From Lachnospiraceae bacterium (GTDB lineage: Bacteria > Bacillota > Clostridia > Lachnospirales > Lachnospiraceae), in the NCBI GenBank assembly GCA_017482205.1, contig JAFUNK010000007.1, positions 40,605 to 104,604 of the forward strand: a DNA stretch of 64,000 nt, in the 5' to 3' direction. Position 1 is the stretch's first letter. Every line of letters starts with the position of its first letter. Shown in pieces: positions 34,609 to 43,909 of the stretch. The notes under the pieces were generated by a model. That model ran no database searches, was not told the origin of the DNA, and saw only the letters and a program-made list of their open reading frames with translations. Position numbers and translations under genes: made by a program.

Positions 34609-36525
34609 TTATTCAGCTACAGGGCTCTGACCTACGGTTACAGAGAATACTTCCCAGTTGCCGTCAGATTCACACTGCATCATGGAACCCCATGTAGATA
34701 CATCTTCGCCACACTTCTCAACGATCTGCTCGTAAGTTACCTGGCAGATACCGTTGTTACATGCAGAAGAAGAGCTGCCGCTACCGTCAACGTTACCAAC
34801 ACCAACTCTCATCCAGCCTGCTGCGGATTCGTTCATTACAATCCACATATTGCCGGTATCACTGGTGTAAGCAATATTGATAACGGAACCGGGAACTAAT
34901 GCTGCAAGTACTTCATCAGTAAATGCTACACCAGCCTGTGCCCAGCCGCCTGCGGAAGCAGTATAACCTTCCCAGTTAACTACGTTGTTAACCATCTTCA
35001 TTTCATTTGCAGTACCAACTCTTACGCCGTAAACTTCCCAGTTGCCATCAGATTCACACTGCATCATGGAACCCCATGTAGATACATCTTCGCCACACTT
35101 CTCAGCGATCTGTTCGAAAGTAATGTAGCACTTGCCATCATAGCAAACTGCTGCAGAGCTGCCACTACCGTCGATGTTACCAACACCAACTCTCATCCAG
35201 CCTGCTGCGGATTCATTCATTACTGCCCACAGGTTACCTGTGTCACTGCTGTAAGTAATTTCGATTACGGAACCGGGAACTAATGCTGCAAGTACTTCTT
35301 CAGTAAATGCTACACCATTCTGTGCCCAGCCACCGCCGGAGGTTGCATAATCCCATTCAACTACATTACTTAATGCATAAACAGGAGCTGCCTGGCCAAC
35401 CTTAACGCTGAATACTTCCCAGTCACCATCAGATTCACACTGCATCATGGAACCCCATGTAGATACATCTTCACCACACATAGAAGCGATCTGTTCGTAT
35501 GTAATCTGAGCGATATTTCTGGAGTTATTCATGTAAGAAGCGGTTGTACCGCTACCATCACAGTTACCTACACCAACTCTCATCCAGCCTGCTGCGGATT
35601 CGTTCATTACTGCCCAAATGTTGCCGGTTGTGCTGGTGTATTCAATTTCAATTACAGAACCGGGAACTAATGCTGCAAGTACTTCTTCAGTAAATGCTAC
35701 ACCGTTCTGGCTCCAAGCACCACCGGTTACTGCGAAACCTTCCCAGTTAACAGCGCCGGTTACTGCACACAGGTTAGACAGATCTTTACCGGTGTTTTCG
35801 AAACCATCCGGAGCTACGAATGCTACAGAGCTGTCTGCTGTTAACAGATTGCCGGAAGCATCTAAGAAACGGATATTGTCGATGTAAAGAGTTGCATTAC
35901 CCTTACCTGCATCAAGACCGTTGTCAGTCTTTAAGTTGATGTAGAAAATGTTACCTGCATCTGCTACGAACTCTTCGCCAGCGCTCAGAGTTGCAACTGC
36001 AGTCTTAGGGTTAGCAGATTCAAGGTAAACACTCCATGCATCAGTGGTTTCAACTAAGTCTGCACCACTCCATGCAAAGATTTCACCGGATACTGCATTG
36101 AAAGAGCCGTCTTCGTAGCTAACACCAAGTGTCATTTCGATGGTTGCTACTTTAGCTACATCTGCGCCTAAAAGGCTGGTTGCATCAACTGCAACATAAG
36201 GAACCTTACCTGTCAGGTTCTTTACCTGAAGTGCTTTGCTACCGTTAAAATCTACGATAGACATTTCAACTTCAGCCGCATCAGCGGGAACCATGAAGGG
36301 AGCTACGAAGCCCATGTTGCCGTCTTCAAAGTCGATGCTTGCTTCTACTACTGTAGGAGCTGCGGGTGTTGTACTTTCAGGAGTTGTGCTTTCAGCTACG
36401 GGAGCAGAAGAATCTGTGGTAGCATTAGCATCTGTGTCAGCATCGCCGCCACAAGCAACTAAAGAAAGTGCCATTGTGCCTGCCAAAAGACAAGCTAAGA
36501 ATTTTTTAGTCTTCAACTTTTTCAA
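34609..36525 (-). CDS. Cell-surface lipoprotein with three near-identical carbohydrate-binding-like modules
   Basis: 638 residues. Lipobox SLVACG (Cys 25), Thr/Ser/Pro linker (27-57), an N-terminal jelly-roll-like domain (58-225, starting IDFEDGNMGF and ending YIDNIRFLDASG), then three tandem modules at about 254-378, 384-505 and 511-634. All three share GVAFT-E/D-EVLAALVPGS, VMNESAAGWMRVGVGN, and GEDVSTWGSMMQCESDG. No catalytic residues are evident. A surface mannan-binding or capture protein is likely from its place between permease and binding-protein genes. Module family not recognised with certainty (CBM27-like for the N-terminal domain is a guess). Confidence 0.85.
   Translation of the reverse strand: MKKLKTKKFLACLLAGTMALSLVACGGDADTDANATTDSSAPVAESTTPESTTPAAPTVVEASIDFEDGNMGFVAPFMVPADAAEVEMSIVDFNGSKALQVKNLTGKVPYVAVDATSLLGADVAKVATIEMTLGVSYEDGSFNAVSGEIFAWSGADLVETTDAWSVYLESANPKTAVATLSAGEEFVADAGNIFYINLKTDNGLDAGKGNATLYIDNIRFLDASGNLLTADSSVAFVAPDGFENTGKDLSNLCAVTGAVNWEGFAVTGGAWSQNGVAFTEEVLAALVPGSVIEIEYTSTTGNIWAVMNESAAGWMRVGVGNCDGSGTTASYMNNSRNIAQITYEQIASMCGEDVSTWGSMMQCESDGDWEVFSVKVGQAAPVYALSNVVEWDYATSGGGWAQNGVAFTEEVLAALVPGSVIEITYSSDTGNLWAVMNESAAGWMRVGVGNIDGSGSSAAVCYDGKCYITFEQIAEKCGEDVSTWGSMMQCESDGNWEVYGVRVGTANEMKMVNNVVNWEGYTASAGGWAQAGVAFTDEVLAALVPGSVINIAYTSDTGNMWIVMNESAAGWMRVGVGNVDGSGSSSSACNNGICQVTYEQIVEKCGEDVSTWGSMMQCESDGNWEVFSVTVGQSPVAE
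34624..35766 (-). repeat. Three tandem coding repeats of about 375-390 nt
   Basis: DNA encoding the three modules of the lipoprotein is itself highly alike: the stretch AACCGGGAACTAATGCTGCA and neighbouring TGCAAGTACTTC recur in all three, as does GAACCCCATGTAGATACATC. This points to recent duplication or ongoing gene conversion. Confidence 0.85.
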
Positions 36526-36569
36526 TCCTCCTTTTTTAGTTTAAAAGTTGATGAATTTAGTAGAAAGAG

Positions 36570-37559
36570 TTAGCCTACAATACCACTTCTCTCCACGCCT
36601 TCTATAAAGTATTTCTGAAGTACGCAATAGATGATAATAACCGGGAGAATAATCAGTATGACACCTGCATGCAGGTAAAGCTCCTGAATGGTAACATCCA
36701 AGATCTTATCCTGGTTGGCAATCAATGCCTGCAGACCGGATATTCTCTTACTGATTACGACCTCTTCGCTAATCAGAAATAACTTTGCATAAAAAGTATC
36801 GTTAAACTGCCATACGATAGAGAATACTGTTACCGTAATGACAGAGGGCATAGCATTCATCAGCATGATTCTGAAATAAGTATACCATACTCCTGCTCCG
36901 TCTACCAGTGCTGCTTCCTCAATTTCTTTGGGAAGTCCGCGGAAGAACTGGTTAAAAATGTAAATATAGATACCGGAGCGAACACCACAACCAAGTAATG
37001 TCATCAAATACATAGGTACTACCGTACCCATCAAACCGGGGGTTCCCTTAAGCATTGTTACCAGACCAAAGGGGTCAAAACTCTTAAAGGTCATATACAG
37101 AGGTAACATGATGGTATGTGCGGGAATAACAATCATAACTACCACACAGGCAAATAAAATCTTTTTGCCGGGGAAATCAAATCTTGCAAATCCATAACCT
37201 ACCATGGAACAGATTAACAGCTGTAAACCGGTCAGTGTAATGGTATAAAGCAAATCTCTGGCAATGGTAGGGAAATAATCAAGTCTTTCCAAAACCAGTG
37301 CATATTTTTCCAACGTAGGATTTTCAGGCAATACAAACACCATGGGGTTGTATGCATCCTTATTGGAAGATATGGAGTTTACAATCATACCGATTACAGG
37401 AGAAAGAATGACGTAGCCTACACCAATCAGTATAGCAGCTTTTACAATTACTAAGCAAAACTTCTTAACATTATTTAAAAGATGCTTTGTCTGGTCTTCA
37501 TCCTGAAAAGTAGCCTTAAGTTTTGCAATGATGTCTTTTATAGAAACCGTTTTCTGCAC
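36570..37559 (-). CDS. Carbohydrate ABC permease B2 (MalG type)
   Basis: 329 residues, six membrane helices. The EAA loop that docks the ATPase reads EEAALVDGAGVWYTYFRIML near residue 220. An N-terminal cytoplasmic extension of about 35 residues precedes the first helix. Partner of the permease at 37578 and, by context, of the binding lipoprotein at 33048. No ATPase gene is in the locus; an MsmX-like shared ATPase is presumed. Confidence 0.92.
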   Translation of the reverse strand: MQKTVSIKDIIAKLKATFQDEDQTKHLLNNVKKFCLVIVKAAILIGVGYVILSPVIGMIVNSISSNKDAYNPMVFVLPENPTLEKYALVLERLDYFPTIARDLLYTITLTGLQLLICSMVGYGFARFDFPGKKILFACVVVMIVIPAHTIMLPLYMTFKSFDPFGLVTMLKGTPGLMGTVVPMYLMTLLGCGVRSGIYIYIFNQFFRGLPKEIEEAALVDGAGVWYTYFRIMLMNAMPSVITVTVFSIVWQFNDTFYAKLFLISEEVVISKRISGLQALIANQDKILDVTIQELYLHAGVILIILPVIIIYCVLQKYFIEGVERSGIVG

Positions 37560-37577
37560 TTTTTCTTTCTCCTTTCC

Positions 37578-38501
37578 TTAGTTATAGTAGAATGTCCGCT
37601 TCTGGATTGCGCCAACAATCAATACCAGTATAATACAGGTTATTATTGTGCTGACCAAACTGAAGACGGAACTGAGTCCGTAATTAAACTGGTCGAATGC
37701 CACCTCATATGCCAGTGTTACAACTTCACTTTCAGTAAAGCTGTCCACAATGGTATATACCACGTTGGTAATGATATGAGGCATTACCATAGGGAAAGTA
37801 ACCTTCCAGAAAGTTTCATAACCGGTAGCACCTTCAATCTTTGCAACCTCGTACATAGAACCGGGGATGGACTGCAGTGCTGCGATAAAGATAACAATCT
37901 GAATACCGGAAGCTGCAATAATGTCATTGATTCTGTCTACCGCTGCTACAATGTAATCCAGCAATGATGCGGGAATACCCAGATTCATAAACATACTGAT
38001 CAGATAATCAATATCCAATGCCATAGTGCTTCCTACGGTAGCAGTCACTTCTGCCGCCTGAGAAGAGATACCGCCTGCCATCATCTGCTCACTTAACTCC
38101 ATTGCTTCTGTAATAGCACCGGAATTTAAGATAACCGGCAGGAAGAAAATTGCTCTTACTACTGCTCTTCCGGGGAACTTCTTGTTTAAAAGCATCGCCA
38201 TAAACAAACTGAAGAAAATAATCAGCGGCACGTCGATTAACATATTACCTACGGAAGACGTTAATATCTGTTTAAAACTACCGTGTACCTGGAACGCATA
38301 ACGGAAATTTTCCCAACCCACGGGGGTCAGCTGATAACCGCCGTTCACTGCGTCAATGGTTAACTCGTTAAAAGCAAACTGGCCTGTCATAATCAGGGAT
38401 CTTACATAGAAAAGAATGAATCCCACTACCCAGGGTAATACAAACAGAATACCTGTCAGACCACGCTTTTGGAGAAGAGTCAGCTTATTCTTTTTTCTCA
38501 T
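37578..38501 (-). CDS. Carbohydrate ABC permease B1 (MalF type)
   Basis: 307 residues, six main membrane helices, EAA motif EVAKIEGATGYETFWKVTFP near residue 225. It has an unusually long loop between helices 3 and 4 (about 125-190, LSEQMMAGGISSQAAEVTAT ...). Its ATG lies directly after the stop of the DUF5696 gene. Confidence 0.92.
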   Translation of the reverse strand: MRKKNKLTLLQKRGLTGILFVLPWVVGFILFYVRSLIMTGQFAFNELTIDAVNGGYQLTPVGWENFRYAFQVHGSFKQILTSSVGNMLIDVPLIIFFSLFMAMLLNKKFPGRAVVRAIFFLPVILNSGAITEAMELSEQMMAGGISSQAAEVTATVGSTMALDIDYLISMFMNLGIPASLLDYIVAAVDRINDIIAASGIQIVIFIAALQSIPGSMYEVAKIEGATGYETFWKVTFPMVMPHIITNVVYTIVDSFTESEVVTLAYEVAFDQFNYGLSSVFSLVSTIITCIILVLIVGAIQKRTFYYN

Positions 38502-40862
38502 TTAAATCCCCTCCAATCTGTAAGACATGGCCGGAATTTCCAGTCCGTCTGCTTTCTGTGTTGTTTCGCTGTAATTGATATAAATAATTACACCGTTGTC
38601 GTAAGTTACCTTGCGTACATCATTGTCCATAATTTCATGGTCAACAATAGTTGCACCGGACACATACTTCAATGCTCCGTTAATCTGACCGTATACTGCA
38701 ATGGCTTCTTCCTTCCATACTTCATAAGTAGTCGCATAGAAACGGTTCATACCGGTATCCTTCATCTTACTGGATTCTTCCCATGTAAATACATAGTGGG
38801 GAGCCGCACCGGCTTCAATCGCCTGTAAAATAGTCAAAGTCATATCTTCAGAGTCATCATAATTTAACAATTCTGTAGAATAAGGAATACATCCGTGAAT
38901 AATCATTTCATACAAAGGAATGCTCTCATCTACAATCATAAATTCATTGTGTGTAACAGGTACATTGATAATATCGTCTGCATACTGGAACGCATATGCA
39001 TTGGAAGAATCCAACATCAGATTCTTTTCAGTATCATTCAATACTTCAAACTGACCCAATACTACATCCAACGCTTCTTCTCTGTTAATAACATTGGTAC
39101 GCTTCTTGTCAGAGGGTAAGTAATCTGCAAGGTCACGTAAGGAAATACCTTCTACGTCAATTTTGCGAATCTTTCTTGCAAATTTCTCTACATATCTGGG
39201 CAGGAACTTGGGAGATAACAAATCGTATTTGGGTTCCATATATCCCAAACCGGATGTACTACGCAGAGTTGTGGGATTTGTCAAACCAAAACTTGCCACA
39301 TAACCTGCACCATAGTAACGGGAACCTTCTGCATTGTAGTTGAAACCGTCATCTGCAAAAGTTACCTGCTGGAACGCTACGTCCACATACAGTCTGCCGC
39401 CGTTAGCAGTCATGGTTTCCTGCAAGTTTTCCAAATCGGACTTACCGCCCAATCCCCATGTTACGTTAATCCTGTCGGCTGCATCATGGTAATAACCACC
39501 GTTAAACCAGCCCTGTAAATTCATAACCTGATTATTGATACCGTTTGCTAAAAGGTCTTCGGAAATATCGCCTGCCTCATCAAACTCCGTCATGGCAAAG
39601 GTACGTAAGTACTGTACACCCAAGAAGTGAGAGGTTTCTTTTACACCGGCAATTATATCATAGTAGAAAGGAATATCACCACTCTCAGTCATGGGAGTCA
39701 GCTTACCTTCTGCAATCAGACGCTCTCTGTAATAATTTGCCAGACCTGCATAACCTGCATAATCTTCATTTAAGAAGGTGTATTTTACCTGCATGTTGAT
39801 ATCATACATCTCTTCTTCCATTACGTAAACGTCCTGAGTGGTATTACCAAACATACGCAGGTTGTCAATGTTACGCAATACGAAGGTAGGGTATGCATAG
39901 TTGTATTCGTTGTACACACCGGAAATATTAGCTGTAATCAGCGCGGTGGAAGCACCGTCTTCTACTGTTACCAGCAAACTTCTGTCATCACGGCAGATAC
40001 CGTAGAGAGGAAGTTTTGCAGGTGTAATATTTTCTGTAGTGGTATAGTTTGCTGCCATCGGGTCGATGTCATAAATATACTGGGAATAGTTAGCAGCCGT
40101 CAGTTTTCCGTTGTTGAAGTTAATCAAGGAACCGGAACCGTTGGGAACTACCATATATCCCTCTTCTGTATTGTGTGCTGCACCCATATAACGGAGTAAC
40201 TGGATACGTCCTACATATCCATTACCGTATTCTTTAATGCCGCTTGCCGGAATGGAAACGGTAAGTGCATCTCCGTCCAGTCTGTATTCCAGAGGAATAT
40301 CAAAATAAATTCCCTCAGAACCATCCTTGTTGGTCAGTTCACCAATACGATAAATGTAACGTACACCGTTTGCAATGCTTTCTACAGTCATCTGTCCTCT
40401 TTCCACTGAATAACTGTAAGAATCATATGTACCGGCTTTTACATCTGCATTGTAATAGGTCAGAATAAATGCAGAACGCAAATAATTCATATTGCTCTTA
40501 TTTGCAATCTGGTCATTTTCCAGATTTTCAGGATTGGAATAAGTAATGGAGCCGTCTCTCTTATCGTAAACCGCAATATAACCGGTTGCGGTATCAGTAT
40601 ACAGCTTCAAGAACTCATTCTCTGCTACAAGGTCCATGCCCTTTACATCCGCACTTGCATCAGCTATGGGGGCATATGTTGTACCTGTCTCATATTCATA
40701 GGAAGTCAGATAATCTTCGTATTTATCATACATCATGTAATGGAATACATAGTACAGTAACCATACAATACCAATTACTGCTGCTGCTCCCAAAAGACAA
40801 AGCACAATCTTTTTTGTCAGGCTCATAGGCCGTTTTGTTTTCTTTTTATCAGAAGATTTCAT
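38502..40862 (-). CDS. DUF5696 membrane-anchored protein
   Basis: 786 residues. One N-terminal membrane helix (about 18-40), the rest extracellular. An N-terminal beta-rich domain (60-340, e.g. LKLYTDTATGYIAVYDKRDG) is followed by a region that could be a TIM-barrel-like domain (370-700, FLGVQYLRTFAMTEFD, MNLQGWFNGGYYHDAADRIN, YVDVAFQQVTFADDGFNYN). It ends in a small beta domain. Matches DUF5696, which I recall seeing beside YIP1, NHL and sugar-permease genes in other Firmicutes. Enzymatic activity unproven. Starts 10 nt after the YIP1 gene. Confidence 0.82.
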   Translation of the reverse strand: MKSSDKKKTKRPMSLTKKIVLCLLGAAAVIGIVWLLYYVFHYMMYDKYEDYLTSYEYETGTTYAPIADASADVKGMDLVAENEFLKLYTDTATGYIAVYDKRDGSITYSNPENLENDQIANKSNMNYLRSAFILTYYNADVKAGTYDSYSYSVERGQMTVESIANGVRYIYRIGELTNKDGSEGIYFDIPLEYRLDGDALTVSIPASGIKEYGNGYVGRIQLLRYMGAAHNTEEGYMVVPNGSGSLINFNNGKLTAANYSQYIYDIDPMAANYTTTENITPAKLPLYGICRDDRSLLVTVEDGASTALITANISGVYNEYNYAYPTFVLRNIDNLRMFGNTTQDVYVMEEEMYDINMQVKYTFLNEDYAGYAGLANYYRERLIAEGKLTPMTESGDIPFYYDIIAGVKETSHFLGVQYLRTFAMTEFDEAGDISEDLLANGINNQVMNLQGWFNGGYYHDAADRINVTWGLGGKSDLENLQETMTANGGRLYVDVAFQQVTFADDGFNYNAEGSRYYGAGYVASFGLTNPTTLRSTSGLGYMEPKYDLLSPKFLPRYVEKFARKIRKIDVEGISLRDLADYLPSDKKRTNVINREEALDVVLGQFEVLNDTEKNLMLDSSNAYAFQYADDIINVPVTHNEFMIVDESIPLYEMIIHGCIPYSTELLNYDDSEDMTLTILQAIEAGAAPHYVFTWEESSKMKDTGMNRFYATTYEVWKEEAIAVYGQINGALKYVSGATIVDHEIMDNDVRKVTYDNGVIIYINYSETTQKADGLEIPAMSYRLEGI

Positions 40863-40872
40863 GCTCTGCCTC

Positions 40873-41505
40873 CTACGTTCTAAAGATAATCTCTGTATAT
40901 ATACTGTAGAAGAAGTTATAAACCATACCTAACAGGTTACTCAACAGTAATAACAGGAATACGATGATTAACATAGCGACAAAGGTTAAAAACAAGGTAA
41001 TCAATGTTTTTCCCAATGTATAATTGTGTACCTGCATAATACCCATTAACATCATAATAAGTCCATATGCAATACCTACAACTATAAGCAGTGTATAGAA
41101 AGCCTGCTCATCATCAGCAATAAACTGGCTGACAATAGTTGCCGCTACTAAAACCACACTGATAGGAACCGTTCCGTATCCTATTGCAATCGCAATGTCT
41201 TTCAAACGTCCTTCCCCGTTCATCAAACAGGTAATGGACCAGTTGCTGACACAGATTAACAAATAGAATGCCAGAACTCCCAACAATTCAAAGAGGCTGT
41301 CTACACCTCTGGGGTCCAAGTCATTTACCACAAAACTGGCAAGCAGTCTGTTTGCAGTAAAACAGATGGAGAAAATAATTACCATCAGGATAGCAAGAGG
41401 AACGCTGCCTCTGTCTTTGTGACGGATCCAATAGTATCCGTCCATGGGATGGGAAATGGTATAAAACATATATTTCCATTTTTCTTTAGAAAAATATTTA
41501 CTCAT
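40873..41505 (-). CDS. YIP1-family membrane protein
   Basis: 210 residues, five hydrophobic segments (about 35-55, 75-98, 105-125, 135-160, 165-200). N-terminal SHPMDGYYWIRHKDRGS is the conserved start of bacterial YIP1 proteins. Function unknown; overlaps the NHL/TPR gene by 8 nt (41498-41505), so translation is coupled. Possibly a scaffold for the permeases or the DUF5696 protein. Confidence 0.85.
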   Translation of the reverse strand: MSKYFSKEKWKYMFYTISHPMDGYYWIRHKDRGSVPLAILMVIIFSICFTANRLLASFVVNDLDPRGVDSLFELLGVLAFYLLICVSNWSITCLMNGEGRLKDIAIAIGYGTVPISVVLVAATIVSQFIADDEQAFYTLLIVVGIAYGLIMMLMGIMQVHNYTLGKTLITLFLTFVAMLIIVFLLLLLSNLLGMVYNFFYSIYTEIIFRT

Positions 41506-42988
41506 CCTGGGCGCCCCCTTTCTTCTTTTTCTTTATCTGCTTAAAGATTAACCACGCTGCAATCAATACCGCGGCTCCGGTCAGCAGATAGCTTGCATTA
41601 TCAATTAACTTTGCATTACGATAACGTCTGTAAGCGATGGAGTAATAATCACGGTTCATACCCAGTTCCAGATACTTCATGGCATTTACATAATCGCCGG
41701 CTGTCAGATAAGCCTTACCGATACCGGTATTTGCCAATTCGTTGTTTTCATCCAGTTCCAGTACTCTCTGCCACAATTCTACCGCCTGTGTTTCGTCACC
41801 CTCATATCGCAGGGATACTGCTTCATTAATCAGACGGCCGTACTCTGTTTCCGCGAAAGAAATAATTTCCCCTTTGGTAGCATCCAGTACTACCAGTCTG
41901 CCGCCGATATCTTCTACCGCTACCGGCAGGGAGAAGGTTCCCAGCTGGGTTCCCAATCCACCGAAGATATATAACAGGTTTCCTTCATGGTCATAAGTGA
42001 AGATACGTCCTCTCTTACGGTCCAAGCAGGAGTAAATACCGTTGCCTCTGTATACTACGTCTACAAACTGGGAAGGTCCTGCATAATCAGTACTTCCGTC
42101 AATCTGTAAATCGCCGCCCACATTGCCGTTTTCACCCTTCTTGATAACGTCTTCACCCTTGGGATTTAATCTTCTTACACCCTGTACACCGTTAGGGTCG
42201 ATGTTGGATGCATATACGAAACCATCGGGGTCAATATCAATACCGGTAAACTCGGTAGGAATGAACAGCTGCTGTTTAGCACGTTCTTCCTTGGTTGCCA
42301 GTCGCTTCCAGAATTTCTCCCAGAGACTGATTTCTACTTCAATGGTACCGAAGAAGCTTGCGAATGTACCGTCACTTTCGAATACCATGATACCTTCAAA
42401 CATGTTCTGTGCAATAACATACATTCTGTCTGCATAGTCTACTGCAATTTTCAAAGGTACGAATACATAATTGTCTTCCAAACTTTCAGACTGGGGATTT
42501 TCTACAATCTTTACAAGAGTGCCATCCTTTTCCAGTACAACGATACGGTTGTGCTGGGAGTCTGCAATGTAAATTTGTCCGGCCTCGGAAACACATACAC
42601 CGTAAGGCTGTTTGAAGTTATCCTCCGTGCCGTTGTTGTCAAAGGTAGTAATGATATTTACTACTTCTGTCATCTTGTTGTTTAATACCACGATACGGTT
42701 GTTACCGGTATCTGCGATATAGATGTTGCCGTCCTCTGCCTCACAAAGATCCTGAGGTGTTACAAATCTGCCAATGGATTCTCCGTTATAGGTCAAATCT
42801 TCACCCTTGATTGTACCGGCAGGGATATATGCTGCAGGAGTCAGATGAATGTACTCTCTATAGTCATAATTGTACGTATCATACGGAAGCGTAGAGGAGG
42901 CATATACACTCTCTCCGCCAAGCAACACCAACATAAGCACTGCCAAACAGAGGGATATGATTTTTTTTGGTTGAATGAATCTTTTCAT
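41498..42988 (-). CDS. Secreted NHL-propeller/TPR protein with C-terminal membrane anchor
   Basis: 496 residues. Signal peptide (1-31, ends YASS), then five or six NHL-type blades (about 70-370; FVTPQDLCEAEDGNIYIADT, YGVCVSEAGQIYIADSQHNR, FTGIDIDPDGFVYASN). Two TPR motifs follow (about 385-455, AVELWQRVLELDENNELANT, YLTAGDYVNAMKYLELGMNR), then a membrane helix (466-484) and a KKKKGG tail inside. So the propeller and TPRs face outside on a single anchor. No enzyme motif; likely a protein- or glycan-binding scaffold in the six-gene membrane set. Confidence 0.85.
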   Translation of the reverse strand: MKRFIQPKKIISLCLAVLMLVLLGGESVYASSTLPYDTYNYDYREYIHLTPAAYIPAGTIKGEDLTYNGESIGRFVTPQDLCEAEDGNIYIADTGNNRIVVLNNKMTEVVNIITTFDNNGTEDNFKQPYGVCVSEAGQIYIADSQHNRIVVLEKDGTLVKIVENPQSESLEDNYVFVPLKIAVDYADRMYVIAQNMFEGIMVFESDGTFASFFGTIEVEISLWEKFWKRLATKEERAKQQLFIPTEFTGIDIDPDGFVYASNIDPNGVQGVRRLNPKGEDVIKKGENGNVGGDLQIDGSTDYAGPSQFVDVVYRGNGIYSCLDRKRGRIFTYDHEGNLLYIFGGLGTQLGTFSLPVAVEDIGGRLVVLDATKGEIISFAETEYGRLINEAVSLRYEGDETQAVELWQRVLELDENNELANTGIGKAYLTAGDYVNAMKYLELGMNRDYYSIAYRRYRNAKLIDNASYLLTGAAVLIAAWLIFKQIKKKKKGGAQDE

Positions 42989-43006
42989 CTCCGTTTTCTC
43001 CTCCCA

Positions 43007-43909
43007 TTAATCTTTCATACCGGATGAGGTCATGGTTTCCAGAATGTTTCTCTGGCAAATCAAGAAGAAGGTAATAGGCACTGCCGCAATAATAAAGGTT
43101 ACTGCCGCTGCCGCACCTGCTCTCGCCATACCACCTGCGGAAATCTGCTGTAAGGAATACTGCAGAGGTTTTAACTGCTCATCACGAAGGAATGTACTTC
43201 CTGTATTACCCCACATCTGCTGGAACTGGAAGATTGCCAATGTCAGCCATGCAGGCTTTACGTTGGGCATTACGATTTTCCAGAAAATCTGCCATTCGCT
43301 TGCACCGTCCAGTCTTGCGGATTCCATCAGGGAGTCCGGTAACTGTTCCATAAACTGCTTCATCAGGTAAAGACCCATACCAAAAGAGCAAGCCGGCAAA
43401 ATCAATGCCCAGTAGGTGTTGTTGATATGCAGCCATGAAATAATCATGTACTGCGGTGTCTGGGTTACTGTCCAGTGGAACATCATGGAAAGGACTACCA
43501 TCTCGAACAGTATCTTCTTACCGGGGAAGTTGTGTTTTGCAAGAGGGTACGCTGCAAGGGATGCAATAATAACGTGACCCACCATACCGCCACCGGTAAT
43601 AATAATTGTATTTAATATGTATCTGGAGAAAGGTACCCAGGAGTCACTCATTGCAGTGAACAAATCTGAGAAGTTTTCCAGAGTAGGGTTTCGTACAAAT
43701 ATCTTGGGCGGGAACTGATACAATTCGTCCAAAGGCTTTAATGCATTGTTGACAACCATTACCAGAGGTAAAATCATTGCCACACCGCAGATAGCCATAA
43801 TAACGAAAAGTAAAGTGTTACCTGCCATGGAACGGTTCAGCTTCTTCTCCTTCGGTTTGAAGAATCTGCGTTTTTTGTAGGGTTTTAAATAATCTTTTTG
43901 TTTAGCCAT
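43007..43909 (-). CDS. Carbohydrate ABC permease A2 (MalG type)
   Basis: 300 residues, six membrane helices, EAA motif MESARLDGASEWQIFWKIVM near residue 195. Basic N-terminus (KPYKKRRFFKPKEKK). Overlaps the stop of permease A1 by one base (43909), implying tight coupling. The C-terminus ETMTSSGMKD resembles lipo/oligosaccharide permeases of the LplC type. Confidence 0.92.
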   Translation of the reverse strand: MAKQKDYLKPYKKRRFFKPKEKKLNRSMAGNTLLFVIMAICGVAMILPLVMVVNNALKPLDELYQFPPKIFVRNPTLENFSDLFTAMSDSWVPFSRYILNTIIITGGGMVGHVIIASLAAYPLAKHNFPGKKILFEMVVLSMMFHWTVTQTPQYMIISWLHINNTYWALILPACSFGMGLYLMKQFMEQLPDSLMESARLDGASEWQIFWKIVMPNVKPAWLTLAIFQFQQMWGNTGSTFLRDEQLKPLQYSLQQISAGGMARAGAAAAVTFIIAAVPITFFLICQRNILETMTSSGMKD

